Shown: positions 42,222-52,786, counted from the first letter of the stretch. The stretch: DNA of 56,787 nt from Apilactobacillus kunkeei DSM 12361 = ATCC 700308 (GCF_001281265.1 NZ_JXDB01000004.1:1-56787); one strand, 5' to 3'. The notes: generated from the sequence alone by a model not told the origin. Made by a program: numbers and translations.

Positions 42222-45200
42222 TTGGAATTAAGTCAATTTTTCACACAACTGCCACAATACGATGAGATTGTTAATGATTTAGCACCAAAACATCGTCAGT
42301 TAGTGACTGGTTTATCAGGTTCTGCGAAGACAATGATGATTGCCGCTCTGTTCAAGTCAACAAAGAAAAACTTCTTGATTGTGACTGATACTTTATCCAG
42401 ATGTGATGATATTGTTGAAGATTTACAAAATGTTGTCTCCGAAGATGATGTATTAGAATTTCCAGTCGAAGAAGTCTTAGCCGCAGAAGTTGCCACCAGT
42501 TCACCTGAATACAAGGCCACTCGTGTTCAAGCTTTATCAAAGCTATTAAGCGATGAACCTAAGATTATCGTAACGTCTGTTTCCGGTACTAAACGTATTT
42601 TGCCGGAACCTGGCGATTTTTCAGATGCTAATTTAACCATCTCAATCGACGATGAAGTTAATCTAGATGAATTAAGAAACAAACTATTTCAAATGGGCTA
42701 CACACCAGAAAAGATGGTGGCAGCACCAGGAGAATTCTCACTTCGTGGATCAATTATCGATATTTATCCATTGAACTCAGAATACCCAGTTCGAATTGAT
42801 TTATTCGATACCGATGTCGATTCATTGAGATATTTTGACGTATCTAATCAAAGAAGTTTGGAAAATATTGAAACCATATCGGTGCTACCAGCGACTGATA
42901 TGGTATTAAACGAAACACAAAGACAACAAGCAGTTGCTAATTTAACGCAACTACGTGATAAACGTTCGGTAAAACTGGATAACGACGAACTAAAGCAGCG
43001 GCTAAGCGATGCTATTCAAACCATGATTGATGATGCCAATGAAGGAATCATTGATCCAGATTGGATAATGTATGCTAAGTCAATGTATGAAAATGAAACG
43101 ACCATCTTCGATTATTTGGATGATGATGGGGTCGTCTTATTCGATGACTACAGTCGTATCTTAGAAAACAGCCAACAACTAGTCGAAGAAGAACAATCAT
43201 GGGCTAACGACAAGTTTGACCATGGTGAAATAGCATCCACTGATTTGTTTAGCGTGGACTTTAGAGAACACTTCCACAAAATTAATCAGGCAGAAATTTT
43301 AATGTCATTGTTCCAAAAGGGAATTGGAAACCTTAAGTTAACCCAATTAAATGATATTAAGGTTCGCCCAATGCAAAAGTTCTTCGGTCAAATGCCACTA
43401 TTGAAGACTGAAATTGATAGATGGCACAAACAAGATGACACCGTTGTGATCTTGGTGAAGGACAAAGCCAGAATGCAAAAGGTATCGCAAACATTGACTG
43501 ACTTTGAAATCGAATCCGTTCAAACCACCAGTGACAACATCTTGGAACATCAGGTCCAAGTGATCAGTGAACGCTTGAAGAATGGATTTGAATTACCAAT
43601 CAAACAATTGGCGGTAATTACCGAATCAGAAATGTTTACGACTGTTCACAAGAAACGACCACGTCGTCAAACATTTTCTAACGCGGAACGAATTAAGAGT
43701 TATGCTGATTTGAAACCGGGCGACTATGTCGTTCATGCTAACCACGGGATTGGTAAGTATGAAGGGATGAAGACAATGGAAGTCGATGGTAAGCACCAAG
43801 ACTATATGACCATTGCTTACCAAAAGAACGCCAAGTTATTCATTCCGGTGACTCAATTAAACTTAATTCAAAAGTACGTTTCATCCGAAGACAAACACCC
43901 ACGTGTTAACAAGCTGGGTGGAAGTGAATGGCAAAAGACGAAGTCAAAGGTTCAAGGTAAGATTGAAGATATCGCCGATGACCTAATTGACTTATATGCT
44001 AAACGTTCCAACCAGGTTGGCTATGCCTTCCCAGAAGATGACGAGTACCAAGAAGAATTTGAAGGAGCCTTTCCATATCAACCAACCCCCGATCAGGTGA
44101 AGAGTTCAGAAGAAATTAAAAAGGATATGGAACAACCACATCCAATGGATCGTTTGCTAGTTGGGGATGTTGGTTACGGTAAGACTGAAGTAGCATTACA
44201 CGCTGCCTTTAAGGCGGTCGAAGCAGGTAAACAGGTTGCTTTTTTGGTACCAACTACCGTGTTAGCACAACAACACTACGAAACAATTGTGAACCGTTTT
44301 GAAGGTTTTCCAGTTTCAGTAGCTGTGCTATCTCGTTTCAGAACCAAGAAGCAAGTTGAAGAAACCAAAAAAGGTTTACTAGATGGCTCTATCGACATAG
44401 TTGTCGGAACCCATCGTTTGTTATCTGATGACATCAAGTTTGCCGACTTAGGACTGTTGATGGTCGATGAAGAACAACGCTTTGGTGTTAAACACAAGGA
44501 AAAGATTAAGCAATTAAAATCAAACGTTGATGTTTTGACATTAACCGCAACCCCAATTCCAAGAACTTTGAACATGTCTATGATGGGAGTTCGCGACCTT
44601 TCAGTTATTGAAACTCCACCAGCAAACCGTTACCCAATTCAAACATACGTAATGGAAGAAAACGCTGGGGCAATTCGTGAGGGGATTACCCGTGAAATAC
44701 ACCGTGGTGGCCAAGTCTTCTTCATGCACAACCGTGTTTCAGACATTGAAGACACTGTCATGAAGTTACAAACATTGGTTCCAGATGCTAGAATTGCCTA
44801 CATTCATGGTCAAATGACTGAAAATCAATTGGAAACTATCCTATATGATTTCGTTAACGGTGAATATGATGTCTTAGTAACCACAACAATCATCGAAACC
44901 GGGGTCGACATTCCAAACGCCAATACGTTGTTTGTCGAGGATGCTGATCACATGGGATTATCCCAGTTGTACCAAATTCGTGGAAGAATCGGTCGTTCTA
45001 ACCGTGTCGCTTATGCGTACTTTATGTATAAACCAAACAAGGTGTTGACCGAAGTCTCAGAAAATCGTTTGGAAGCCATCAGGGACTTTACCGAACTTGG
45101 TTCTGGTTTCAAAATTGCCATGCGTGATTTATCACTTCGTGGTGCCGGGAACCTATTAGGTAAGCAACAATCAGGATTCGTCGATTCGGTTGGTTATGAT

Positions 45201-45749
45201 ATGTATACTCAAATGCTAGCCGATGCTGTTGCAACTAAACGTGGTCGTCGTGCCGAACAACGAGTTGATACAACCGTCGAAATGGACGTGGAAGCGTACT
45301 TACCAAGCGAATATATTCAAGATGAAAAGCAAAAGATTGAATTATACAAACGAATTAGACAAATGCAAAACGACGATCAATATCGTGAATTACAGTCTGA
45401 TTTAATTGACCGTTTCGGTGATTACCCAACCGCGGTTGAAAACTTATTAACAATTAGCCGCATTAAGATGTATGCCGACTCATCGTTAATTGAAAAGATT
45501 AGACAAACACCAAAACAAATCACAGTCACTCTATCAACGATTGGAACTCAATTCTATGACAGCAAGCAAGTGCTAAAGGCAATTGCGCAAACTGAATTCA
45601 GATCAATGGTTGGTACTGCCAACAACAAGATGCAAATTACCTTAATCATTCAACCTAATATGGATGAACAAAAGTGGTTAAGTGAATTGAGTAAGTTTGT
45701 CGAAGCATTAGATAAAGAACATACAGGAAACTTAACAAATGAAAAATGA
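42222..45749 (+). CDS. mfd: Transcription-repair coupling factor Mfd
   Basis: Removes RNA polymerase stalled at DNA damage and recruits UvrA. It is 1175 residues: UvrB-like N-terminal modules, an RNA-polymerase-interacting CarD-like domain (PGDYVVHANHGIGKYEGM, about 506-523), a translocase with Walker A VGDVGYGKTE (K654) and DEEQRFG, and a C-terminal regulatory domain. It starts with TTG after AGAGGGG. The last 11 bases overlap the flippase gene. With HelD it gives two independent ways of clearing stalled polymerase. Confidence 0.97.
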   Translation: MELSQFFTQLPQYDEIVNDLAPKHRQLVTGLSGSAKTMMIAALFKSTKKNFLIVTDTLSRCDDIVEDLQNVVSEDDVLEFPVEEVLAAEVATSSPEYKATRVQALSKLLSDEPKIIVTSVSGTKRILPEPGDFSDANLTISIDDEVNLDELRNKLFQMGYTPEKMVAAPGEFSLRGSIIDIYPLNSEYPVRIDLFDTDVDSLRYFDVSNQRSLENIETISVLPATDMVLNETQRQQAVANLTQLRDKRSVKLDNDELKQRLSDAIQTMIDDANEGIIDPDWIMYAKSMYENETTIFDYLDDDGVVLFDDYSRILENSQQLVEEEQSWANDKFDHGEIASTDLFSVDFREHFHKINQAEILMSLFQKGIGNLKLTQLNDIKVRPMQKFFGQMPLLKTEIDRWHKQDDTVVILVKDKARMQKVSQTLTDFEIESVQTTSDNILEHQVQVISERLKNGFELPIKQLAVITESEMFTTVHKKRPRRQTFSNAERIKSYADLKPGDYVVHANHGIGKYEGMKTMEVDGKHQDYMTIAYQKNAKLFIPVTQLNLIQKYVSSEDKHPRVNKLGGSEWQKTKSKVQGKIEDIADDLIDLYAKRSNQVGYAFPEDDEYQEEFEGAFPYQPTPDQVKSSEEIKKDMEQPHPMDRLLVGDVGYGKTEVALHAAFKAVEAGKQVAFLVPTTVLAQQHYETIVNRFEGFPVSVAVLSRFRTKKQVEETKKGLLDGSIDIVVGTHRLLSDDIKFADLGLLMVDEEQRFGVKHKEKIKQLKSNVDVLTLTATPIPRTLNMSMMGVRDLSVIETPPANRYPIQTYVMEENAGAIREGITREIHRGGQVFFMHNRVSDIEDTVMKLQTLVPDARIAYIHGQMTENQLETILYDFVNGEYDVLVTTTIIETGVDIPNANTLFVEDADHMGLSQLYQIRGRIGRSNRVAYAYFMYKPNKVLTEVSENRLEAIRDFTELGSGFKIAMRDLSLRGAGNLLGKQQSGFVDSVGYDMYTQMLADAVATKRGRRAEQRVDTTVEMDVEAYLPSEYIQDEKQKIELYKRIRQMQNDDQYRELQSDLIDRFGDYPTAVENLLTISRIKMYADSSLIEKIRQTPKQITVTLSTIGTQFYDSKQVLKAIAQTEFRSMVGTANNKMQITLIIQPNMDEQKWLSELSKFVEALDKEHTGNLTNEK

Positions 45750-47316
45750 CAATAAACTATCAGTGATAATGAAGGGTGCGATGATTCTATCAATTTCCTC
45801 TTTGATTAGTAAGGTATTAAGTGCCGTTTACCGTGTGCCATTTCAAAACTTAGTGGGAAACATTGGATTCTACGTTTTCCAACAGGTTTATCCAATCTAT
45901 GGAATTGGGATGGTGCTTGCGTTGAGTGGTATGCCGATTATTATTTCACGTGTTATCGCTGAGCAGGAAACAACATTTCAGAAAAAAGCACTTCTAAGGC
46001 AGCTATTTATCGTGCTTTCAATCTTTGGTGGTTTGATATTTATCATCTGCCAGATTAAGGCAACATCGATTGCGGCTTTAATGGGTGACATCAGATTAGA
46101 TAGTTTGATTCGCGCAGTTAGCTGGATGTTTTTAATGATGCCAATCTTGGCCTGCTTAAGAGGTTACTTCCAGGCAACGTTGGTTATGAAACCAACCGCT
46201 TATTCACAGGTAATAGAGCAGGTGGTTCGAGTTGGGTTAATCATTGCTGCTGCTTACGTCGGGGTTAGACACCACGTCAATCCATATACAATTGGAACAT
46301 ATGCAATGGTGGCAACGCCAGTCGCTGAAATTTTCTCGATTGCTATCTTAATTCGTTACTATTCCGTGGATATTAAACGACTACCGAATCAAAGTGTAAT
46401 GTCTTATCAATCATTGTTGAAACGATTATTGTTTGAAGGTGGCACAATCTGCATGCTTTCATCGCTAATGGTCTTAATGCAACTAGTTGATTCGTTTACC
46501 GTCCGAAAGGGATTGCTATTAAATGGATTGAATCTGATTGATTCACAGGCGGTCAAGGGAATCTATGATCGTGGCCAACCACTAGTTCAATTAGGTTTGG
46601 TAATTGCGACATCGTTTGCTTCTGCCATCTTGCCATCATTAAGTTTGGCCTATGCCAAGAAGCAAATGAAGTCGTTTCATAACTTAGCATCCGAAATGCT
46701 TAGGGTCAGCATGTTTATGACCGTCGGTGTGGCAGTAGGGATGATTAGTTTGATGCCACTAATTAACCGTTTGTTATTTAACAGTAATCAACAAAACACC
46801 ACAATTAGTATCTTTATGATTAGTGTTGTACTAACGACGATGATTACGATTTATAGTAGTATTTTGCAAAGTGCAAATCACTTTAAAATTACCATTATCG
46901 CGATTATATTAGGGTTAGCAGCTAAGATATTGATTACCAAGGAAATGGTTGCCCACATGGGAATCGCCGGTGCAAGCATCTCTACTGTAATTAGTTTGCT
47001 ATTAATGCTAATCGTGGAAGTGAAGTTCGCACCAACTGACATCGTAAAAATTGAAAACAAGTGGAGCTTCTTATGGAAACTAACTGTAATTGCTATGGTG
47101 ATGTTAGTCATTGAAATGATTATGATGAACCTATTTGGATCAATTCATTTGGTTCATAGTCAAAGATTAAGCGCCATCGTTTCACTATGTTTTTTAGTTC
47201 CAATCGGTGCAGCCGTCTTTGGTGTTTTAGCGATTAAATGGAAACTATTAACATATCAAGAATGGCAATCAGTGCCATTAGTAAATAAGTTTATAGATAG
47301 GTGGATGTCGAAATGA
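45739..47316 (+). CDS. MATE/MOP-superfamily lipid flippase-like membrane protein (YabM/SpoVB family)
   Basis: A 525-residue integral membrane protein with about 14 hydrophobic spans, in the polysaccharide-transporter family that includes MurJ, SpoVB and YtgP. It may flip lipid-linked wall precursors. The N-terminus MKGAMILSISSLISKVLSAV and GNIGFYVFQQVYPIYG are typical. The start is inside mfd (11-base overlap), and the stop overlaps rqcP by four bases. Position equals yabM in Bacillus. Whether it is the essential lipid II flippase cannot be told from sequence alone. Confidence 0.88.
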   Translation: MKNDNKLSVIMKGAMILSISSLISKVLSAVYRVPFQNLVGNIGFYVFQQVYPIYGIGMVLALSGMPIIISRVIAEQETTFQKKALLRQLFIVLSIFGGLIFIICQIKATSIAALMGDIRLDSLIRAVSWMFLMMPILACLRGYFQATLVMKPTAYSQVIEQVVRVGLIIAAAYVGVRHHVNPYTIGTYAMVATPVAEIFSIAILIRYYSVDIKRLPNQSVMSYQSLLKRLLFEGGTICMLSSLMVLMQLVDSFTVRKGLLLNGLNLIDSQAVKGIYDRGQPLVQLGLVIATSFASAILPSLSLAYAKKQMKSFHNLASEMLRVSMFMTVGVAVGMISLMPLINRLLFNSNQQNTTISIFMISVVLTTMITIYSSILQSANHFKITIIAIILGLAAKILITKEMVAHMGIAGASISTVISLLLMLIVEVKFAPTDIVKIENKWSFLWKLTVIAMVMLVIEMIMMNLFGSIHLVHSQRLSAIVSLCFLVPIGAAVFGVLAIKWKLLTYQEWQSVPLVNKFIDRWMSK

Positions 47317-47585
47317 GATTAGACAAGTTTTTAAAGATTTCAAGAATTATCAAAAGAAGAACAGTAGCCAAAGATATTGCTGATCAAGGTCGTATTACCA
47401 TTAATGACCGTGTGGCAAAATCATCATCAAACGTTAATTCAAATGATAAGTTAGTGATTAAGTTTGGTAACAAGACCCTAACCGTTCAAGTTAACCAATT
47501 ATTTGAAACAACCAAAAAGGCTGATGCAGATAGAATGTACACCGTTTTGGATGAACAATACGAAAGAGATTTCAACGCCGAATAA
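47313..47585 (+). CDS. rqcP: S4-domain RNA-binding protein RqcP (YabO/Hsp15-like)
   Basis: A 90-residue S4 protein that acts with RqcH in bacterial ribosome-associated quality control, helping add poly-alanine tails to stalled chains. The S4 motif MRLDKFLKISRIIKRRTVAK is at the N-terminus. The ATG at 47313 shares ATGA with the flippase stop and follows GATAGGTGG; an in-frame GTG at 47301 lies within that site. Position equals yabO of Bacillus. Confidence 0.93.
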   Translation: MRLDKFLKISRIIKRRTVAKDIADQGRITINDRVAKSSSNVNSNDKLVIKFGNKTLTVQVNQLFETTKKADADRMYTVLDEQYERDFNAE

Positions 47586-47672
47586 TTAAAATTTAGTTAC
47601 AAAATTAATTATCTATTTATTTTTTTTAAGAATCATCTATACTATTAAGTAGCAAATTGAGGAGGGGATACC

Positions 47673-48050
47673 ATGGATGTTGATAAGGTTCATCAATTGA
47701 ATAATCAATACACGAAGATTAAGCAATCTCGACATCAAGAAATTTTACGCAGTCGAAAAAAACGTGGAATTATCCTGGTAAGCTTTTTCCTCGTCGTTAT
47801 CTTAATGTTGGTTGTGCAAATCTTTATAACTAAATCTAAGATTAGCAACGTTTCTGAACAACAGGTTCAAACTAAGAAGGAACTTAAGAAAAGTAAAATT
47901 GATAATCAAAAGCTAAAACAAAATATTAAGCAGTTACATGATAAGGACTATATCCAAAAAGTAATTCGTGAAAAATATTACTACACCAAGCCCGGAGAGA
48001 CTGTTTACAGTCTTCCAGGAGATGTTTCAAAGGATGTAACTCAAAATTAA
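47673..48050 (+). CDS. divIC: Cell-division protein DivIC (FtsB family)
   Basis: A 125-residue single-pass protein of the divisome, partner of FtsL and DivIB. It has a short basic cytoplasmic N-terminus, one membrane span at about 33-52 (IILVSFFLVVILMLVVQIF), then an extracytoplasmic coiled coil (about 58-95) and the conserved REKYYYTKPGETVY. Shine-Dalgarno GGAGGGG. A terminator follows. Confidence 0.94.
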   Translation: MDVDKVHQLNNQYTKIKQSRHQEILRSRKKRGIILVSFFLVVILMLVVQIFITKSKISNVSEQQVQTKKELKKSKIDNQKLKQNIKQLHDKDYIQKVIREKYYYTKPGETVYSLPGDVSKDVTQN

Positions 48051-48078
48051 AATGGTATGAAAAAATACCATTTTTTTT
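48049..48078 (+). terminator. Terminator after divIC
   Basis: Stem AAATGGTAT / ATACCATTT with a short A-rich loop and eight Ts; the stem begins at the divIC stop codon. Confidence 0.8.
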
Positions 48079-48145
48079 ATACAATTATCATTTAAATGGT
48101 GCTATACTAAAGTTACTAATCATTATTAGGAGGACAAATTTTTTT

Positions 48146-48604
48146 ATGGCAATTGAAGTTGGAGCAAAAGTTTCCGGCAAAGTATCAGGAATCACTAATT
48201 TTGGTGCTTTTGTTGATCTAGGCGAACACAAAACAGGACTGGTTCACATTAGTGAAATTTCTGATGGCTATATCAAAGATATCAAAGATGTATTAAAAGT
48301 TGGCGATGACGTTAAAGTTAAGGTTCTAAGTGTTGGTGACGATGGTAAGATTGCTTTATCAATCAGAAAAGCAGTTGATAAACCTGCCGAACCACAAAGA
48401 AGAGAACAACCAAAGATGGCCCATGGACATTCAAATCATGGTAAGTTTGGTGATAACCGTCATCACAATGATAACCATAAAAATAACAAGGCTAGTTTCG
48501 ATGACTTAATGGACAGTTTCCTAAAGGAAAGTGAAAGCAGACTAGCTACAATCAAGAAAAATACTGAAGGTAAGCGTGGAGGCCGTGGCGGTCGCCGTAG
48601 TTAA
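48146..48604 (+). CDS. yabR: S1-domain RNA-binding protein (YabR-like)
   Basis: A 152-residue protein with one S1/OB-fold domain (about 1-72: GKVSGITNFGAFVDLGEHKTGLVHISE) and a low-complexity tail rich in His, Asn and Lys, ending in RGGRGGRRS. It is of the YabR/general-stress-protein-13 type, likely ribosome- or RNA-associated. Shine-Dalgarno TAGGAGGA. It lies between divIC and tilS, as in Bacillus. Confidence 0.92.
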   Translation: MAIEVGAKVSGKVSGITNFGAFVDLGEHKTGLVHISEISDGYIKDIKDVLKVGDDVKVKVLSVGDDGKIALSIRKAVDKPAEPQRREQPKMAHGHSNHGKFGDNRHHNDNHKNNKASFDDLMDSFLKESESRLATIKKNTEGKRGGRGGRRS

Positions 48605-48613
48605 CCAAATAAA

Positions 48614-48648
48614 AAATGATTGGGGTAGATTACCTTAATCATTTTATT
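48614..48648 (+). terminator. Terminator after yabR
   Basis: A 12-base-pair stem ATGATTGGGGTA / TACCTTAATCAT (two G-U pairs) followed by TTTTATTTTT. Confidence 0.8.
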
Positions 48649-48683
48649 TTTACCAAAAATGTGACTAAAAGGGGACGGTATTA

Positions 48684-50051
48684 ATGCCGGAACAAAATAT
48701 TACCCAGCAAAAATTTAATCGATTGATTGAGAGCAAAAATTGGTTTAACCAGTCAGACTCTGTGGTTGTCGCGGTATCAGCTGGTGTCGATTCAATGGCT
48801 TTGCTTAACCTAATGATGCACTTGCCAAAGAAGAGCAGACCCAAAATTATCGTTGCTCACGTTAACCACCACCTAAGAGCACAAAGTGCTGAAGAAGAAC
48901 AATATATCAGAGACTTCTGTCAAAGCCATAGCGTTAAAATTGAAGTTGGTAACTGGGAAGAACAGTTCCATCCAAGTAATGGAATTGAGATGGCGGCTAG
49001 AAAATATAGGTATGATTTTTTTTCAAAGGTAGTTAAAGACACTAATTCACGTATATTATTAACAGCACATCATGCCAATGACCAAGCTGAGACAGTCTTG
49101 ATGAGATTAATTCGTGGATCGTTTGTAAAGGATCTAGTCGGGATTAAGGAAAGTCGAAAGTTTGATGATGGCCGATTGATTCGTCCACTACTGGGGTTTA
49201 GCAAAGAAGAACTAACACAATACATGCAAACTTTATCAATCAAATGGTATGAAGATGACACTAATCAAAAACTAGACGTCACTAGAAACCGAATTAGACA
49301 TCGTTTGATTCCACTTATCGAAGCAGAGAACAATCGTGGAATTGAACATGTGAATGATTTTTCCTACCAATTAAATTCAATGAAGAAACAAAATGATTTC
49401 TTCTTTGAGAAGTTAGCAAAAGATATCAGCGTTGATACCAACATTTTTGAGTTAGGTTCATTCTTGAGGCTACCCAAATACGTTCAAAGTGGCTTAATTG
49501 ATTATCTAATTGATCAAGAGGTAGTTGATGGCTTAAACGTCGACATCGTTAATCAGGTGACTTCACTACTTAATAATGATGAAAAGCCACAGGGTGTTGT
49601 TGAGTTATCGAACAATTTGAGCATAAAAAAGGAATATGACAAATTTTTAATCGAAAATATCAATCAAAACCAAATAACTGGATTTAAAAACGATTATTTT
49701 GTGGTAACATTGAATAAATGGTATTTTGAAGATGATATCCAGTGGATGATTACGGATAATTCCGAAGTTTCATATGATGGAACAAGAAGAGTTTCTCGTT
49801 TTAATCTTTTGGATTCAGAATTCCCATTGATTGTACAAAAGACGCAAAATCGTGATAGAATAACGCTTAAAAATGGTGGCCATCAAACGGCTAAGCGACT
49901 GTTTATTAACAAAAAGATACCTGTTTATAAAAGACAATCTGCTAATAGTTTGATGACTGATCAGGGAAGGCTGTTAGCCATTTTAGGCTACAGTGAATCT
50001 GTATCTATCGATAACTCTAACGCTAGAGTTTATACATTAATCATTAAATAA
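48684..50051 (+). CDS. tilS: tRNA(Ile)-lysidine synthase
   Basis: Modifies C34 of tRNA-Ile(CAU) to lysidine so that it reads AUA; essential. It is 455 residues: N-terminal PP-loop ATPase, then the substrate-recognition and C-terminal domains. The PP-loop, normally SGGxDS, reads SAGVDS (32-37), with Ala in place of the first Gly. HVNHHLR, GIEMAARKYRYDFF and TAHHANDQAETVLMRL are intact. Shine-Dalgarno AAAGGGGACGG. It is followed closely by hpt, a gene neighbour of tilS throughout the Bacilli. Confidence 0.95.
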   Translation: MPEQNITQQKFNRLIESKNWFNQSDSVVVAVSAGVDSMALLNLMMHLPKKSRPKIIVAHVNHHLRAQSAEEEQYIRDFCQSHSVKIEVGNWEEQFHPSNGIEMAARKYRYDFFSKVVKDTNSRILLTAHHANDQAETVLMRLIRGSFVKDLVGIKESRKFDDGRLIRPLLGFSKEELTQYMQTLSIKWYEDDTNQKLDVTRNRIRHRLIPLIEAENNRGIEHVNDFSYQLNSMKKQNDFFFEKLAKDISVDTNIFELGSFLRLPKYVQSGLIDYLIDQEVVDGLNVDIVNQVTSLLNNDEKPQGVVELSNNLSIKKEYDKFLIENINQNQITGFKNDYFVVTLNKWYFEDDIQWMITDNSEVSYDGTRRVSRFNLLDSEFPLIVQKTQNRDRITLKNGGHQTAKRLFINKKIPVYKRQSANSLMTDQGRLLAILGYSESVSIDNSNARVYTLIIK

Positions 50052-50072
50052 AGTATGTGGAAGGAGAAACTA

Positions 50073-50615
50073 ATGAACAACGACATTCTAAAAACCTTAT
50101 ATAGTAAGGAAGACATCACAGATGCTTGTCGCAGATTAGGTCAACAAATTACAACTGATTACAAAGACAGAAAACCAGTAGTAGTTGGTGTATTGAAAGG
50201 TGCTATTTTCTTCATGACAGATATTGTCAGAGAAATGGACCTATACATGGACATCGATTTTATTGACGTTTCAAGCTACCATGGAGGTACTGCATCAAGC
50301 GGAACCATTGAATTAATGAAAGATATTGATGTGGATGTTAACGGTAGGGATGTTATTTTCATTGAAGATATTATCGATACTGGTAGAACATTGAAATATT
50401 TAGAAGACCTATTAGCTGAACGTGGTGCTAAATCAATTAAGGTATGTACTTTAATGGACAAGCCTGAAGGAAGAGTAGTTGAAGCCAAAGCTGATTACGT
50501 TGGTCTAGAAGTACCAAACGAATTCGTGGTTGGATATGGTTTAGATTACCAAGGCAAGTATCGTAACCTTCCATATGTTGGAGTATTAAAACCAGAGATT
50601 TATTCAGACAAATAA
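50073..50615 (+). CDS. hpt: Hypoxanthine phosphoribosyltransferase
   Basis: Purine salvage: joins hypoxanthine or guanine to PRPP. It is 180 residues with the flexible-loop region SSYHGGTASSG and the PRPP motif IFIEDIIDTGRTLKYL. The ATG at 50073 follows AAGGAGA; the in-frame ATG at 50055 is upstream of that site and is rejected. In Bacillus HprT also joins TilS and FtsH in regulation; the tilS-hpt-ftsH order is kept here. Confidence 0.97.
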   Translation: MNNDILKTLYSKEDITDACRRLGQQITTDYKDRKPVVVGVLKGAIFFMTDIVREMDLYMDIDFIDVSSYHGGTASSGTIELMKDIDVDVNGRDVIFIEDIIDTGRTLKYLEDLLAERGAKSIKVCTLMDKPEGRVVEAKADYVGLEVPNEFVVGYGLDYQGKYRNLPYVGVLKPEIYSDK

Positions 50616-50659
50616 ATGGTTAATTCTTCTGAAAAATGATAATATATGCTTCGTGTAAT

Positions 50660-50701
50660 GTATTGAAAAATTGGCGGGTCTCACCATGTTATTTTTAATA
50701 C
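50660..50701 (+). promoter_or_regulatory. Leader hairpin of ftsH
   Basis: A stem of about ten base pairs (50660-50669 with 50692-50701) closing an inner TGG/CCA pairing, 31 bases before the ftsH start. The T-rich part lies inside the stem, so it does not look like a terminator. No convincing promoter boxes were found in the 117 bases between hpt and ftsH. Confidence 0.4.
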
Positions 50702-50732
50702 ATAAACAAGCATTGAACACAGGAGGCAATTG

Positions 50733-52721
50733 ATGCGTAATAACAATAATAAAGGATTATTCAAGAACAGCCTGTTCTACATAGTGTGCTTCTTGATTGT
50801 CTTGGGAGTTACTTTCTTTGTCACATCAAAGAACGGCCAACCTCAAAACAAAGAATTACAATCTAGTCAGTTTGTTCAAGAACTAAAAGATAACAAAATC
50901 AAGAGTTTTTCAATTCAACCAGAAAATGGTGTTTACACAGTTTCTGGTGAATACAGAAAGGCCCAAAGCGTTAAATCAAATAATTCTGGTAGCATTTTAT
51001 TCAGTAATACCAAGAGTGAAACTAAGGTTTCATCATTCAAGACTAAGGTTTTGAAGAACAACGGTACTATTAATGAAATTACAAACTACGCTAAGAAGAA
51101 TAACGTTAAGATGGGTGCCAAGGCTGCTGACACTGACGGCGGTTTCTGGTCAAATCTAATATTCTCATTACTACCAATGCTAATCATTATCATTTTCTTC
51201 TTCGTTATGATGAACCAAATGGGTGGTAAGAATGGTAGCAAGGGCGGCATTATGGGTGTTGGTAAGTCAAAGGCTAAACCAACCAAGAGTGATGTTCGTT
51301 TCACAGACGTTGCTGGTGAAGAAGAAGAAAAGCAAGAACTTGTTGAAATTGTTGAATTCTTAAAGGATCCAAAGAAATTCACCAAGTTAGGTGCTAAGAT
51401 TCCTCATGGTGTCCTATTAGAAGGACCTCCAGGAACTGGTAAAACTTTACTAGCTAAAGCCGTATCCGGTGAAGCTGGTGTTCCATTCTATTCAATTTCA
51501 GGTTCTGATTTCGTTGAAATGTTTGTTGGTGTAGGGGCTAGTCGTGTTCGTGACTTATTCACACAGGCTAAAAAAGAAGCTCCAGCAATTATCTTCATTG
51601 ATGAAATTGATGCTGTTGGTAGAAAACGTGGTAACGGAATGGGCGGTGGCCATGATGAAAGAGAACAAACATTGAACCAACTATTGGTTGAAATGGATGG
51701 ATTCTCAGGTAATGATGGTGTTATCGTAATTGCCGCAACTAACCGTGCTGACGTATTGGATCCTGCCTTGACTCGTCCAGGTCGTTTTGACCGTAAGGTG
51801 CTAGTTGGTAGACCAGACGTTAAGGGTAGAGAAGCAATCTTAAAGGTACATGTTAAGAACAAGCCAATCGCTGATAACGTTGACTTGCATGAAATTGCTA
51901 AACAAACTCCAGGTTTTGTTGGTGCCGATTTGGCTAACTTGTTAAACGAAGCTGCTTTATTAGCTGCTAGAAGAAACAAGTCTGAAATTGGTCCATCAGA
52001 ATTGGATGAAGCTGAAGACCGTGTAATTGCTGGTCCAGCTAAGAAAGATAAAGTTGTTAGTCAAAAAGAACAAAACATTGTTGCCAACCACGAAGCTGGT
52101 CACACAATTGTTGGTTTAGTTCTAAACGATGCTCGTGTAGTTCACAAGGTTACTATCGTTCCTCGTGGACGTGCCGGCGGATACGCAATTATGCTTCCAA
52201 GAGAAGATCAACAATTGCTATCTAAGAAGAACGCAATGGAACAACTTGCTGGTCTAATGGGTGGTAGAACTGCCGAAGAAATTATCTTTGACTCATTGTC
52301 TTCAGGTGCTTCTAATGATTTCGAACAAGCTACTAACTTAGCTCGTGCTATGGTTACTCAATATGGTATGAGTGAAAAGTTGGGAACTGTTCAATTGGAA
52401 AGTCCAAACGATGACCCATACGCAAGAAGATATTCTGAAAAGACTGCTTCAGTTATCGATGAAGAAGTAAGAAGATTAATTGATGAAGCTCATGGTCAAG
52501 CTCATGATATTATTGAACAACACCGTGAACAACATAAGGTAATCGCTGACGCATTGCTTAAGTACGAAACATTAGACGAAAAGGAAATCTTGAGTCTATA
52601 CCGTACTGGTAAGATGCCAGAAGAAAACCCTTCAAGTGATAACGAAGATGCTTCTTTTGAAGAAAGCAAAGAACAACTAGAACAAAAAGAAAATCAACAT
52701 CAAGATAATGATGAAGACTAA
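50733..52721 (+). CDS. ftsH: ATP-dependent zinc metalloprotease FtsH
   Basis: A membrane-bound AAA+ protease that degrades misfolded membrane proteins and regulators. It is 662 residues: membrane span 1 at about 12-31, an extracytoplasmic domain, span 2 at about 142-162, Walker A GPPGTGKT (231-238), Walker [12 protein letters not shown], and the zinc site HEAGH (453-457). The C-terminal tail is acidic and rich in Gln. The ATG at 50733 is six bases after AGGAGG. A terminator follows. Confidence 0.98.
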   Translation: MRNNNNKGLFKNSLFYIVCFLIVLGVTFFVTSKNGQPQNKELQSSQFVQELKDNKIKSFSIQPENGVYTVSGEYRKAQSVKSNNSGSILFSNTKSETKVSSFKTKVLKNNGTINEITNYAKKNNVKMGAKAADTDGGFWSNLIFSLLPMLIIIIFFFVMMNQMGGKNGSKGGIMGVGKSKAKPTKSDVRFTDVAGEEEEKQELVEIVEFLKDPKKFTKLGAKIPHGVLLEGPPGTGKTLLAKAVSGEAGVPFYSISGSDFVEMFVGVGASRVRDLFTQAKKEAPAIIFIDEIDAVGRKRGNGMGGGHDEREQTLNQLLVEMDGFSGNDGVIVIAATNRADVLDPALTRPGRFDRKVLVGRPDVKGREAILKVHVKNKPIADNVDLHEIAKQTPGFVGADLANLLNEAALLAARRNKSEIGPSELDEAEDRVIAGPAKKDKVVSQKEQNIVANHEAGHTIVGLVLNDARVVHKVTIVPRGRAGGYAIMLPREDQQLLSKKNAMEQLAGLMGGRTAEEIIFDSLSSGASNDFEQATNLARAMVTQYGMSEKLGTVQLESPNDDPYARRYSEKTASVIDEEVRRLIDEAHGQAHDIIEQHREQHKVIADALLKYETLDEKEILSLYRTGKMPEENPSSDNEDASFEESKEQLEQKENQHQDNDED

Positions 52722-52727
52722 CTAATA

Positions 52728-52763
52728 GAGCGTGGGTTGAATTTATTTGACTCACGCTTTTTT
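52728..52763 (+). terminator. Terminator after ftsH
   Basis: Stem AGCGTGGGT / ACTCACGCT (one G-U pair), 12-base loop, six Ts. Confidence 0.82.
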
Positions 52764-52786
52764 AGGTGATTATGGAGGAATAAAAA

